Shown here one piece after another: positions 10,217 to 22,165 of a DNA stretch of 64,000 bases. The stretch spans positions 52,286,728 to 52,350,727 of the forward strand of contig CM055098.1 of NCBI GenBank assembly GCA_029204225.1. The letters run 5' to 3'. The position numbers were made by a program, and so were the translations under genes. Numbering within the stretch: position 1 is the stretch's first letter; every line of letters starts with the position of its first letter. The notes under the pieces are model-generated. The model saw nothing but the letters and a program-made list of their open reading frames with translations, did no database searches and was not told the origin of the DNA. This stretch comes from Diphasiastrum complanatum (lineage: Eukaryota > Streptophyta > Lycopodiopsida > Lycopodiales > Lycopodiaceae).

Positions 10217-11190
10217 TTGAAACGCAAGGCGGGATCTCCTATGGCTCATTGTGCTTACGACAAGTCTCCTCTTAGTTCTAAGCAAAAGAAAAAGGCCAAG
10301 AAAGACGGATTATGTTTTTGTCTTGGCAAACATATTTTCAAAGATTGTCCTCAACATACGGGCAAGAAGCTCCATGATGTTATGCAATGTCAAGATGAGG
10401 GCAAGGATGAGGGAATTTTGAATGACTTGTTGGTAAGTGATGATGAGGACACTTGTCGTGTCATGACTATTTCGATGTAGAAGCTTGTTCTAGAGGCACC
10501 AGTTTGTTATTTTCCACCAAGATGCATGAAGCTTATCAGTTTCAAGATAGTGAACTGATACGCATGAGGAGAAAGTTGGAAAGTCATGATGTGCTCATCT
10601 TAGCACAAGAGAATCTACCACATGAACTCAATGGCACTTTATCAAGCAAGTCATCATGGAGCTATAACAGGGGTCAGCATCTCGAATGCAACCAATTTGA
10701 CCGTTTGTGATGCACGTTTGAAGGGTAAGATGTCACACACTCCATTCATCAAAGACTCCTACAAAACGACCAAGATTCTGGAGTTGGTGCATTCTGACAT
10801 TTGTGGGCCTTTCAATGTGATCTCAGTACAAGGTCCAAAATATTATATAACCTTCATCGATGATTATAGACGGTAACCCAAAGTGAGTTACGAACAGACC
10901 CCCTTAGAGAAGAGTGGATGGAAGAGAGTGATTGGCAGGTGATTCTTGGGAAGCCCACTAAGTCTGAGGAGGCAATACCAATAATATTTAGCAATCAACC
11001 AATTGAAGTTGTACCTCCAGATGAGGGCAACAGAAATGGTAGCTCACATTGGGAGGAAATAGAAGAACCCGTATGGACCACTCCTACAAATCACTTCGCT
11101 AGATCCAAGCGCACAGATGTAGATTCCATGACTTTCGATAAAGAATATGACCTATTCGAAGATCACATGAGAATCACATGCAGCAGATGA
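10217..11190 (+). pseudogene. Fam-7 copia gag and integrase remnants
   Basis: 10217-10480 encodes a Lys-rich tail and a damaged zinc knuckle (CFCLGKHIFKDCP, apparently missing one residue between the first two Cys). 10622-10876 encodes the GAG-pre-integrase/integrase start: SNATNLTVCDARLKGKMSH, ELVHSDICGPFN with the first catalytic Asp, and YYITFIDDY, then a stop. After an internal deletion 10918-11190 is an acidic open frame (EEAIPIIFSNQPIEVVPPDE) resembling the linker after integrase. Protease, most of the integrase core, RT and RNase H are absent. The copia assignment rests on the integrase block. Confidence 0.72.
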
Positions 11191-11589
11191 GAGATCTGAG
11201 CTCTTTGGCCCCTGAAAGATCTACCATAGAGGATGAATACCCAGATAACAAGCTTGATGTTGGGTAGATGATGCAATAACAGGCCACTCCCTTATCCTTG
11301 ATTTTACCTATGGGATAAGGAAAAATAAGGAGTTTTATGTTTTATTTTCATTTGCTCATTTTCTGCTTTGCTAATCTTGTTGTTTGGTAAATTTCTTCCT
11401 CTCTATATGTTATGAAAAAAGAAAGAAAAAAAAAAAGTTATTGTTGCTGTATGCACTAACACTTGTTGAAGTGCAGGAATTAGATATCCAAAAGTCAAGA
11501 GCATTTGCACCCACCCGCATCACATTAGACACAATATGTTTGAAACATTTGTTGCAAGCTTGAGTGAATGCATTCATATCCAGAAAGAC
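11191..11589. other. No gene recognised
   Basis: AT-rich DNA with A runs near 11415-11440. It may be the tail of Fam-7, but no LTR similarity was found. Confidence 0.4.
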
Positions 11590-11898
11590 AACAACTCACG
11601 AATCTTGGCAATGTAGAAAAATCAACTTCTACACTATGAATCCCTAATATGGGGTCAAGATCTCAAGATCCAAAAACAATGTAAAACATGCTATTTTTAG
11701 CTCCTCGAATCTCTCTAGTTTATCTAAGCACACTTTGGCCTCATTTCAAAGATGCCATCACAATGTAATATGAGGAATGAAGTCTTGGGGAATCATCCTA
11801 TGCTATTTGGCATGTGTGGCATCTATATACATGGCCATCTTGCCAATTAAAATGCATGTGACCAAAATTGGTCAAGTTAGAATTGTGAAATTTCAACA
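11590..11898 (-). repeat. Diverged Fam-4-type LTR fragment
   Basis: ATCCTATGCTATTTGGCA..GTG, CATGGCCATCT and GACCAAAATTGGTCAAG parallel 27520-27628 of the Fam-4 LTR, ending TTTCAACA. Many substitutions mark it as old. Confidence 0.65.
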
Positions 11899-12460
11899 GT
11901 CTTGAGACCTATCTCACCAGTTCTACCAATCTCTCTCAAACTAGATTAAACTCTCATCTCAAGATGGAGCAAGGACAAAGTTTGGGTCAACTTGACTCAA
12001 GTACACAAAAGCACTAAAAAACATCTGCAAATGACTCAAATACAATTGGATTGCATAAAACTATGTGGCTATGACCTCAAAAATTTGTCTAGATCTCAAA
12101 TAGACAAGATTGGCAAGTTTTTTTTCCAAGTTTTTGGATCAAACAAGCAAGATATGAGTCAAACTAAATGTGTCCAACCAAGTTGGGTGCCCTACCCACC
12201 TTGATTCAAATGGCTATAACTTTTGATTGGCACATCCAAATGATGTGAAACAAATTGCAACACAATCTTGACTCTACTCGATCTGGATCTACTTTGGAGA
12301 AACACCAACCATTCAAATTTTGGTGATCTCACACATGCCTGAGTAGTACAATCCATACATTACCCAATCCAATATATTTTTAATACATTTTGACCCTAAA
12401 ATCCCCTTGATAGCCATAGAGATGCAACTACACTCTCTAGATCTTGATTTCAAGGCAAAT
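11899..12460 (-). repeat. Fam-3-type leader fragment
   Basis: It resembles 32850-33400 (leader of the Fam-3 5' fragment): matching blocks around AAATACAAT..GATTGCAT, GATTGGCAAG, AAATGTGTCCA and GGTGCCCTACC. Non-coding. Confidence 0.6.
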
Positions 12461-12498
12461 TTTTCATCACTCTTGATGTATGCATGGATATATTAGCA

Positions 12499-12680
12499 AG
12501 GCCGCTTGCAGCATGCAATTACTGCAAAAAGAAAGCACACTTAGAGAAAGATTGTTGGTGATCATGATAGATCGGCGCTACTGCTCCCAGTGGTATTGTC
12601 GTTGTCTCCCTCGATTGGTACTACAGATATGACATGGTTTGTTGACTTCTTAGTCTACCCAAGTGCTCATGATAAGTCTG
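12499..12680 (+). pseudogene. Retroelement gag zinc-knuckle remnant
   Basis: One frame gives PLAACNYCKKKAHLEKDCW and a stop, a complete CCHC knuckle of copia gag type. About 90 bp later, in another frame, TDMTWFVD resembles the start of a copia protease, but the DSG is not kept. No wider context survives. Confidence 0.4.
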
Positions 12681-13043
12681 CATTTGACGACTTTCTTCAG
12701 CAATCAATATTACCACTCGAGGACGAGGTCTTGATACTTGAAGTGCTGGCTCTTGCTAGACTGAAGGCCTATTTGGGCTTAAATTCCCTGGCTTTGGCCT
12801 TTTAAGAATGAATATATCCAGGTTTGGCGTTGGTTTGGGCTGCTACATTGTGGAACAATGAGACTTTGGTTGAATCTTGCTCGTTGAGGGGCAATCATGA
12901 ACTTTAGTCTTCCCTTAGTTATTGCACTTCCTCGTTGAAGGCTGCGTGATTGCACTTCCCCAACAACAACGCCACTGTTGTGTTGTCTTCGTAGTGTAGG
13001 GTCCGAATGTTGGGAGCGACAACCTCGCCTTCAATTGCATAGC

Positions 13044-13047
<4 letters not shown>

Positions 13048-13118
<71 letters not shown>
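13048..13118. repeat. (GA)n microsatellite, 71 bp
   Basis: An uninterrupted AG/GA dinucleotide tract of about 35 units. A second short GAGAGAGA lies near 13849. The tract produces long Leu-Ser reading frames on the minus strand that are artefacts. Confidence 0.97.
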
Positions 13119-13121
<3 letters not shown>

Positions 13122-14580
13122 GGAGAAACCAATAGAGTTTTTTCCTTGGATTGAGAATGTCAAATGAGTACAAATGGTGCTCTTTTATTCTTGGGGAGGC
13201 CCTTGCCCCATTCATCCTATTGGCTGCTTGAAATGGCAAGGATTGCAATCCTAGCCTTTCAAAGAAACACAAAAGATCTAATGGTGTACAAAGAAACACA
13301 CCTCACCTACCATTATTTGACTTTGACTCAACCTTATAACTTAGACTTTGGCCTTTAACTTATTTTATTTGCAACTAGGGCCCAAGTCACTAGAACACAA
13401 CTTGAACTATTTAATTAATGTGCTCATTGGTGGTTGGGCTTATACACGCATGATGCCAGTACCTCACACTTATTATTCTAGCTGTACTGTGGTGGGCCCC
13501 GCTTGGCAAGGCTTGGCGTGGGACCCACTAATTTATTATTGTACATGAAATACCCACAACATTGGTCTAAGACACATATAAGAAACAACTAGAGGTCTAG
13601 GGGAGTGAAACATGATTGGACCCCTTCTTTTCCACCTCTAAATATGATTGGCTTAGTGACATATTGACCTTCAGACTTGATTGGACCAATTTGGTGGATT
13701 TCCAGCTTTGCATTGATCACTAGCTCTCATGACAACAAATAACACATGCAACCTCATTATGAAAAATGTACCTAATCATGATATTAGGGGAAATATGGGC
13801 TCAAAATGGTCCCTTTAAGAGATTTCACTTTAGAAAGAGGTTACGTAGAGAGAGAGAGAATGTGAACCGATAACTTGTTGATCGTCGTTTTTCGAGTTTT
13901 TGGCCTTGTCTGATGTTTAACTGGTATGGTTAACTTCAGACATTAGTTAGTTAAGCATGCGATGTAATAACTTCTTTGTATACTCGTTTCAAAATTCGGG
14001 GATAGAGCTTTAAGACTGTAAATCTTGGTGTGCTCACTGCAAAAATTGAAACGGGAGTAGCAAAAACTGAGCACTTTTGAAATCTTTGTATTCTTACAGT
14101 GAAATATGAGGCGGGACGTTTTGTCAGTGCGACATAAACATTACAAAAGTAAGGTATGCTAGATCTATTTAGTTTGACTTATTGTAGTTTGAAGCATTTA
14201 TGGATTGTAGCTTTCAACAATGGCAATGTTCCATTTGCATGTTGCACTTCCTATGGAATGCACTCCAATTATTTATTAAAATTTGAAAGCTATAGAGAAT
14301 GATGCTGCAATAGTTAGAGAATTGAGAATGAATAATCATAAGAATATAGATTTGTAATGATATATACAAATCTCATCATTTTGAAAGTTTTTCAAATAAT
14401 GAGATAGAGACACATCCTTTTTCTCGGCTAATACACCTCGGATGCCTCCATGTCTCATACCAAAGGCATCTATATCAATAGCATCATCTAAAGGAGTCAA
14501 GAAAATAAATTTAGAATGATACATAACAATGCAAACTCAAACTTCAACACAATGTTTGAATTGAGAAAACTGCACAATAT
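13119..14580. other. No gene recognised
   Basis: Short, unsupported reading frames only. 13430-13560 is locally GC-richer (GTGGGCCCCGCTTGGCAAGG). No LTR, primer site or protein domain seen. Confidence 0.4.
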
Positions 14581-14589
14581 CAATACCAA

Positions 14590-16545
14590 TATAATATCTA
14601 CTTACAAATCATCATCATCGTATTCAACGACGTTTTTTCTGCTAATGTCATGTCCTCCAATGGCCTCTACATTGTTCGAGGGGATATACCGAGTCCTTGA
14701 GGGACATTCTTTTTGGAATTCCAAAAATTTCTCCTATGTAGGCAAAGAGTTTTCATAGGCTTTCAATTTTTCAATAATGGCCTCCAATGCCTCATTGCCA
14801 GATTTCCAATGGCCATCTTTATCATAATCTATCTCACTTTCAAGGTCATTATATGTGTAATCAATAATGTAAGAAAATTTTGATAAATTTTGTGCAAAAA
14901 TGAGAGGATTTCATCCTCTCTCAAATTCAAAACATCTTCTATGTCATTAAATATAACTGTCATTATTTATAAAATATATGGGATCATCGAGTAGAGTTAA
15001 TGGATTAATAGGAGATCAAGATGGCAGAGAGTCAGAGAGGATTATAGAACGAGGGAGTGTTTTTTGAATAACATGTTAGGAGACAATGTAGGAGGGAGGG
15101 GCATTCAATATTGGATGGAGTTTTTCCAGACCCCATTGTTTATAGAAATGTAACATGATAACCACATCATCCAGAGTATAACATTTGAAATGCTCTATCA
15201 TATCATGTTGGACTTCATCTGATTTCTCTTTTTCAAAAGGAGTAGTCTTGGATCTTCGCTTAGCTTTCTTAACAGGAATCGATCGTGGAGGTGATGACTT
15301 CCGAGAAGATGGACTCTTCTTCAAAGGTGACGACTTCTTGAATGGTGATATCTTGTAAGAACTTTGACTTGAAAAAGCATCATCGACTTTTCCTTTGCCT
15401 TTATCCAATAAAGGTGGCACAGTCTTGGAATCAACCTTCCGAGGTGGATTTTCCCATTTCAAGACCGTATTATAATGTTGCTTAGCTTGTTTTTTCGTCA
15501 TTGATCCCGTAATCTTGTCTTCCTTCAATATAACTGCTTTTGGTAGTTTTATTGTTGTTTCATCAAGAATATTTCATATTCCAAATCTGGTAGGATCCAT
15601 GTGTTTTAGAATCTACTCATCAGTAAGTTCTGTATTGTCATCATAATTCAAGGCGTGACTCACATGAATGAGTTCATCTGGTATGGGTTCCGTTGATATC
15701 CAAGCTACGTTCAGCACATTCAATGGAAAAGTGATAGGTGTATCCAAAGTTCGATCTAATAATGAAATCTTGCTCAAGTCAGACTGATTATCTTGTTGAC
15801 ACATATAGCCTGTTGTACAATCAATTGTTGCAAGAGCTTGATTCCAGTTGATAGTATCGGTTTGAGAGTCATAATGAGCTCTCCAATTTTTTATTGGTCG
15901 GTCATAGGTATGATCTGTTGTTGATGAATCGTCATCCTCTTTTTGGGCCACTGGTTTGATGGTCCAAGTTGTTGGATCAACTTTGACTGCATGTTCACGA
16001 TTTTCAAAAGTGATTTTCTCGGTATCTTAGTTATGAATTTCTTGCGCAACTCGTAACCATGGGCATCCCAGTAGGACTCGGTAGACATTTGGTGCATCAG
16101 GTAAGTCCTTTACTATGAAAGTGATGACAAACTAAACTCCAGCAATTTTGACAGGTATGTCTTCAACCATTCCTCGCGGATGGACTGTAGTTTGATCAGC
16201 TAGCTTAATGGCAAAGGCTGTAGGCTTAATCCTTGTAAGACCCCACTTTGCACATAGCTTTGTTGAAATCAGGTTAAATCCTGAACCGCCATCTATCACG
16301 GCTGATTCTTTAGAAAATTGATTATGTTGTATCGACAGAGTGATGTTTTTTTGCCCACTTTCCCAGGCCGCTCCGACATGGAATACAGAATTAAATTCTT
16401 CAAATCCAGCACAAAAAAGTGGTTCCTGATGGGCTTCTGGTTCAGTTTGAGCTAACTTCTGTGCTAATACTTCTTTTTCTTTTGGCACCAACTTCAGAAA
16501 TTCTCCTGATGTAATATTCATCTTACTAGATAGAATATTCATGAG
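14590..16545 (-). pseudogene. Gypsy-like retroelement protease region with long charged linker, decayed
   Basis: The minus strand encodes broken but continuous protein-like frames. 16132-16542 holds a retropepsin: AVIDGGSGFNLISTKLC (catalytic Asp at residue 84 of that frame, DGG in place of D-S/T-G) and, in the next frame near 16080, YRVLLGCPWLR, the ILG-x-PWL signature typical of Ty3/gypsy proteases. Downstream frames (15613-16097) continue, then a Lys/Ser/Pro-rich block (15076-15528) and further acidic coding-like frames to about 14590 with several stops. No RT, integrase or LTR was found, so the element is incomplete or the C-terminal part is of another nature. A pararetrovirus-like origin is possible but unsupported. 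Confidence 0.55.
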
Positions 16546-19500
16546 TATCTCTGTTTGTCGCGCTTCATTTCAGTCATCTTGAAAGGTTATTCATGATGAG
16601 ACAACTGAGTATTCATATCTGTTCGTGGATTATTTGGTTGCTACACAGGTGAAGAATGGATTTCGGCTACAGATTTAGTGGCTTCAACTTCCTCTTCTTC
16701 TTGCAAATGTTTAATATCCTAATATCTCCTCTTTTCTACATGGAGATTTGGATAGACTCCAAATGTTGTTGGTATATCAATTGATGGTATAGAATTAGCA
16801 GGTACTCTCAGTAGTTGACAAAGCAGATACTAAAGTATCAGAAACATCAGTGTCAAGTAAAATCATCTTTGTTCGCCCTGCTTAACTTTATACTCACCAT
16901 CAATTCAGTTTTATTCGCCAAACACATAGAGCCCTACAGAGCCTCAAAATGTTCTCTAGGAGCTCAACGAGTAAAGTGACTTTTTACTTGCCAACTAAGA
17001 TATTTTCTTTTCCCACCAAAAATTTTGTTCGCCATTCTTGGAGTACATTGTACCTTTTGACATCTAGGTTGGTGACTTAAATTATTACTCACACCTTTTA
17101 CTTGTCGACAGAGAAAAGGTGAAATTTTCTCAGTAGCATAACTCGCTCTCCAGCATATTGCTTTAGCTACCAAAGGGCATCAGTTGTCAGGGAAGATCCA
17201 CTTTGTATGCTTTAAACTCTTTCCCACGAATCATTATCCTCAATCTGAACAACCAACCAAATCTAGCACTTAGAGATAGAATGATTTCTCAATTGTTTAT
17301 CTCTAATTCTGAGTACTCTTTCAGATTCCAAAGGTACATTGAGCGATAAGTCCTTCAAATGGATAAAATCTTCAATATATCCAACTATCATCATCATATA
17401 AACTAAATTTACATGATACACTGGATGAGCAGTTGACTCATCATGATGATCAAGTTCAAAGGCTAACAAACCAATCCTTCAACTTTTACATTTACCCAAA
17501 AAATCACTATTTTTAGTCTGACTTCAATAATCAAATAAGTACTTAGAGATGGAATAATTCTCAAATTATCTATCTCTGCACTGAAGTACTATAAAAGTTC
17601 AATACCTAAGTCCTATGAAATCCACGACAAGTAATGAGACTTGATTAGGATAAGACTCACACCTTCTAGAGTTGAACCTAAAAGCTTCCACTCATGCCGA
17701 GTAAGAGTCTTTGGCACTAGCACCCCTAGAACATTACCACTGCATATAGCACCATACTGTGACACAAACTAAGGCATGACAGATGAGCACCGACCACAAT
17801 GATATTGTCCCATACTTTGCATCACTAGCCTCTACGTGACGATCATAGGGCTCGATACTATGGTACGTGGCCTTAGAACTGGAGACCTTGTCGATAATGA
17901 GGGATTTCGAATAAGGGCTACACTATACATCAAGATGAATCAACAATAGGTATTGGTGGCCACACGGACTTTACAATTAGAACTAGTTGAGCAAGCTTTG
18001 ACCTCAATAGACTCCTCATGACAAGCACGGCACTAGGTGATCTACCCTTACCAGGAGACTCTTGCCATGTAGTACGATAAGGAGTGGCCTATTATCATTT
18101 TCATGCATGTTTGAATTAGTAGCCAATCTAGGTCTAGGCCTGCCAACTATCCATTATACTGAATTAGTGATACCCCGTCGGCCTCCCCCTCCAGCTACTA
18201 CTGACGATGACCAAACGACAATTCTCAGACACATCACCCAAACTCCAGAAGGACCATCCCCCATAGCTCTCACACAAGACCCCATCAAACGTACTCGACA
18301 ACTATAGGCACACACAGAATCACGTCATGAATGGAGTACATTTTGGTCCACGCAAATTCTGCTTGATCTTACGTATTTTAGGGCCTACCAACATAGATGT
18401 CATAGCATTTGACACCACAGCTCGAGAAGTTCATACTGGAGATATTGCCATAGAGATAGGCACACATGGAGTCCTCATTTTAACCACTATATACATTCGA
18501 TATCACCATCACTGGGTAGCACAGGCTATCTATTCAGTACATATTTATAATACCCTAGATGCCCTTGGATTTGTGTAAACGTCATGACGGAGATGGTCAC
18601 ATAACTGAGATCCTGGAAAACTCTCATTGACCTGGGAGTACGGGGCAATCAGTGGGGCCCCAGGATTGTCAGACTCTAATTACTCGCGTAAGGACAATGT
18701 GGGTCCCTCTCTTGTTGGGGCATTTTGGCTGCACCAATCCCTGGTTGAAAATTGTCCAATAAGCCTTGTAGAATAACACAGATTAGAGGAGTTCCAAGCC
18801 AAAATTTTGGAATTAATTTAACCACTAATCCAATTAAAACGGTCTCTATTGGAGAGAGAGGTTGTAAGAATTGCCTTATGAAGATCGAACTAGATCATGT
18901 TGCAAAGCAACCAAATGGACACATGTGGAGCAAAACCATCCAACCAATAGGAAATGGCTAGTCAATACCCTAACCACTTCACCCCCATGCCATAGTGAAT
19001 GAATGCAAGAGAGGAGAGGAAACATGGCTCAAGAATCCAAAATTCCAATAGGGAGATGGGCGAGTTTCCATGGTAGGTATTCTCTCCAAGAGGAGAGAAT
19101 ATTCTTCTTAGGATCTCCATGCAGCCTATAATAAGCTATTGACCTCCTATTCTTGTCCAATATGATTATTAATTATGATTATTTATTATCTTTACAAGCC
19201 AGGCCCGGAATGACGAAGCATAATCAATAACCATATAAACCAGAGTGACTGGCTATCCATGTCAAGACTTATTCCGAATCCCACATACTGGACATTGATG
19301 TAACATTCTTCTCCCCTTGAACCAGTTCTATCCTCAGAATGAGTAACTAGGGAAGATCCAATTTGTATTCTTCAATAGCTTTGCTTTTCTACCTTGTTAT
19401 TACTATTGTTGACACATTTGTTCAAAGGGGTTTTTGCTTTTGTGACATCCCCATCTTGCACTCAACTCCTGGCAACTACTAGAAAAACTCATTTCAAAAA

Positions 19501-20079
19501 AGTTGATTCCATGATTGAAATTCTAGAAGATAAAATTTTTGTTTCTAACTTCTACTCTAAATAATTGTTGCAAAATTGCTAACTGCTAAGTTTCAAAATT
19601 GAATTGAATTACATTTATGGAGTCTCTATTGTTCACAACACTTCAACAGAAGCTTATTATGCTCGTGGAGGCCTTCCTACTTTATTAGGAGGTAGTAGCA
19701 TTTATCCGGACAAGCCAACAGTTGCATTATATCTTTAACCCTCGGATGTAGATTCTGGAATGAACAAGCTTTTCTGACAGTCTGTGCAGTTTAGCAAAAA
19801 AGTTCCCCTTGTTCAATTTGTATTCTTGTTGCATAATTTGTCTTTAAACCATCTCAAAGATAATCTGAACAAGTTTGCTTCAAAATTTATTTTTGTGAAG
19901 AATAAAAAGCCATCCAACTTGTCTATAGGGGTTGATGAGGAAAATCATCTTGCTTTTGCATTTACAAGTTGTAAATATCATTCTCTAGCATGTACAAACT
20001 TGAGCTACATGACATGCACAATGTCTAGATGGTCATATTTCACTTTGTTCCATTGTATATATCAAAGGTATGTGAATTG
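16546..20079. other. Long stretch with no recognised gene
   Basis: Only short frames without known domains. 16550-17470 may carry the decayed gag of the gypsy-like element. 18060-18310 has a Pro/Thr-rich frame and 19780-20080 a 98-codon frame, neither recognised. No primer site or LTR ends located. Confidence 0.4.
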
Positions 20080-20794
20080 AGCACATGACCTTGTAGATTA
20101 GGGCGAGTTTGAGTTAGGTAGATCTAGATTTGATGACATGCATAACAGTAGATGGCATGCAAAGTCAGTTAGTGTGCATGCATGCAACATGCAAGTCAGT
20201 ATACATGTTCTACACATGTCCAAGTCATCTAGGGAAGTCACATGCACGACATGCATATTCAGTATTGGACACATGCACGTAGTTTTGTACATATCTAGTT
20301 GAGAAATTGACATTTGGACAAAGTGGGTAGAAGTTAGGTGCAATTTCAGCATGCAAGCTGTTAGGTGTCAATATGGTAGTAGTTTACACTTGATTAGGTG
20401 TAGGAAATGCATTGAATGCAAGGAGTACCACGAATTTTGGCTCTCCTATATATGTACATATGGTTCTCATTCATATCTAATGATGAATCAAGCGTTGGTA
20501 ATGTCATAATGTCAAAATTGGATCTCATTCTATTTTGCTTGTTTTTGGTATTCTCTCTCTAACTCGAGTAGAAGGCATTCTTCATACATTATTTTGATTA
20601 TGTATTCTCTCTATTTGTGAGGAATTAGTATTGCTTTGATCTGTAGCATTCTAGATTGTGCTCTAGCCTCAGATCTGTTGGTAGATTGCAAGATTGCTCT
20701 ACATGTGATCTGTGTGCCACCACAAAGCATGGTAAAGTTCATTCACACATTTTTTGTGGTTCCCCAAACGTGTGAATTTGCTAGATTTTTCACA
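20080..20794 (+). repeat. Fam-6-type 5' LTR (left end uncertain)
   Basis: It ends TTTTTCACA at 20794 next to a primer site. Its 3' part parallels 7600-7862 and its middle parallels 7330-7430 (GGACACATGCA, ..TTAGAAAT/GAGAAATT.., GTAGAAGT). A CTATATATG box near 20450 is a candidate TATA. The palindrome is degenerate here (CCCAAACGTGTGAA). Confidence 0.68.
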
Positions 20795-20806
20795 TGGTAT
20801 CAAAGC
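20795..20806 (+). other. Primer-binding site, initiator Met tRNA type
   Basis: TGGTATCAAAGC directly follows the LTR end CACA. The element is cut 90 bp later, at 20896. Confidence 0.82.
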
Positions 20807-20896
20807 CATATCATTTTTCGAATTCTACTAACATCAGGTGTATGAAGATTTTTTTGACAATTCAAGCTAGGAAGCTGTTTAGCACTTTTCTGCTAT

Positions 20897-21805
20897 CTAT
20901 TCTTCCTTTCAGCCACTCCATTTTGTTGTGGGGTCCTTGATGTTGTATACTCCCTCTTGATCCCATGCTCATCACAAAAGGCCTTGAACCTGGTAGATAT
21001 GTACTCATCACCATTGTCACTCCTTAAACACTTGATCCTTGTGGAAAATTGGTTCTCCCTTGCATTCTTGAACTTGATAAAGACATCATACACTTCAACC
21101 TTGCTCTTTAGTAGATAGATCCAACAAAATCTACTAAAATCATCAATGAATGCTACATACATCTTAGCTCCACTATTGCTAATTTTAGTAGATCCATGAA
21201 TATCCGAATGTACAAGTTGAAAAGGCTTTGTAGAAGATATAGATCTAGTATAAGGTGAGTCTATGTGATTTAGACAAAGCACAAGACTCACAAACATGTT
21301 TTATGCCACTTAAGGAACTTGGAAGACCTATTACAATCTTCTTTCTAGCCATCACCTCCAATGACTTGAAGTTGAGGTGTCCCATCCTTTTAGGCCAAAC
21401 CTCTTGAATAGGTATTTGCTCCCTTGCAACACATCCAACTTGGTTAGCAATAACACAAGCATCTAGTTTGAACAACTTTCCTTGCCTTTTACCTTTTCCA
21501 ATCAAGACATCCTTCCTTTTGATCATACAAGCATCTCCATTAAACTCCACCTTGAGGCCTTTATTTAGCATTTGACTCACACTAAGCAAATTCTTGGTAA
21601 TAGATGGAATAAACAAGACATCCTCCAAATGAACATTCCTATTTGTAGAGAGAGAAATTGGAATTGTGCCAATCCCTTTGATTGCACACTCACCATCATT
21701 GGCCGTGTAGATCACCCTCTTGTCATCTTCATATGCCAAGAAAGAAGTGAAGTACTCTTTGTGAAAGGTCATGTGTGAACTTGCTCCACTATCAATCCAC
21801 CAAGG
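20897..21805 (-). pseudogene. Fam-2 protease-integrase segment (downstream half of the second split element)
   Basis: Reading down from 21805: WWIDSGASS at the insertion edge, then MTFHKEYF, NDGECAIKGIGTIP, NLLSVSQML, KRMGHLNFKSLEV and CESCALSKSH. A frameshift lies at 21245-21297. The integrase core follows (HSDIHGST, YVAFIDDFSRF, LRSDNGDEY, TPQQNGVAERKNR), with D, D, E preserved. It is truncated at 20897 against the Fam-6 leader. The upstream half (gag and leader) lies at 27629-29112, on the other side of the nested Fam-4 element. Confidence 0.88.
21801..21805. repeat. Target-site duplication CAAGG (left copy; right copy 27629-27633)
   Basis: CAAGG ends at 21805 before TGTAAAAATT and recurs after TTTTTAACA at 27628. 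Joining the flanks restores the Fam-2 protease reading LDPWWIDSG. Confidence 0.93.
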
Positions 21806-22151
21806 TGTAAAAATTACAGCAAATAAAGTTTTGGGCAGGTATGAGTAGCCCTAAACCTATCCCTAATGCTAATTTTGGTGGATCTTTCATCCCTACCAAG
21901 TTAGGGTTGGAATCTTGGAGATCCCTCAACAATGCAAAAATTACCAAAAATAGCTCCTATTTTTTATCCCTTGTATCTAAGCATAATTTGGACTCATTCC
22001 AAAGGTTCTAACACTTAGGTCTACTTGAGAACATCCTTATGAATGGAATCCTATGCTATTTGGCACGTGTTACAAGCCACATCATGACCATCTAACTATT
22101 TACAAGTCATATGACCAAAACTAGTCAAGCTAGAATTGTGAATTTTTAACA
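21806..22151 (-). repeat. Fam-4 3' LTR with internal deletion (346 bp)
   Basis: Compared with the 682-bp 5' LTR, about 336 bp between AGCAAATAA and TTTTGGGCAGG is missing. That removes the TATA box, the palindrome and most of R-U5. The outer ends are intact. Confidence 0.92.
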
Positions 22152-22162
22152 CTCCTCCTCAC
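22152..22162 (-). other. Polypurine tract
   Basis: CTCCTCCTCAC on the plus strand reads GTGAGGAGGAG before the LTR start TGTTAAAAA on the coding strand. Confidence 0.85.
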
Positions 22163-22165
22163 TAT

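Noticed and set aside
12915..13299. Open frames rich in alternating Ser-Leu on the minus strand
   Set aside because: They are produced by the (GA)n microsatellite at 13048-13118 and have no other coding support.
17900..18310. Pro/Thr-rich frame at 18062-18307 considered as a gag or host exon
   Set aside because: No zinc knuckle, splice borders or similarity to the other elements; left as unassigned sequence.
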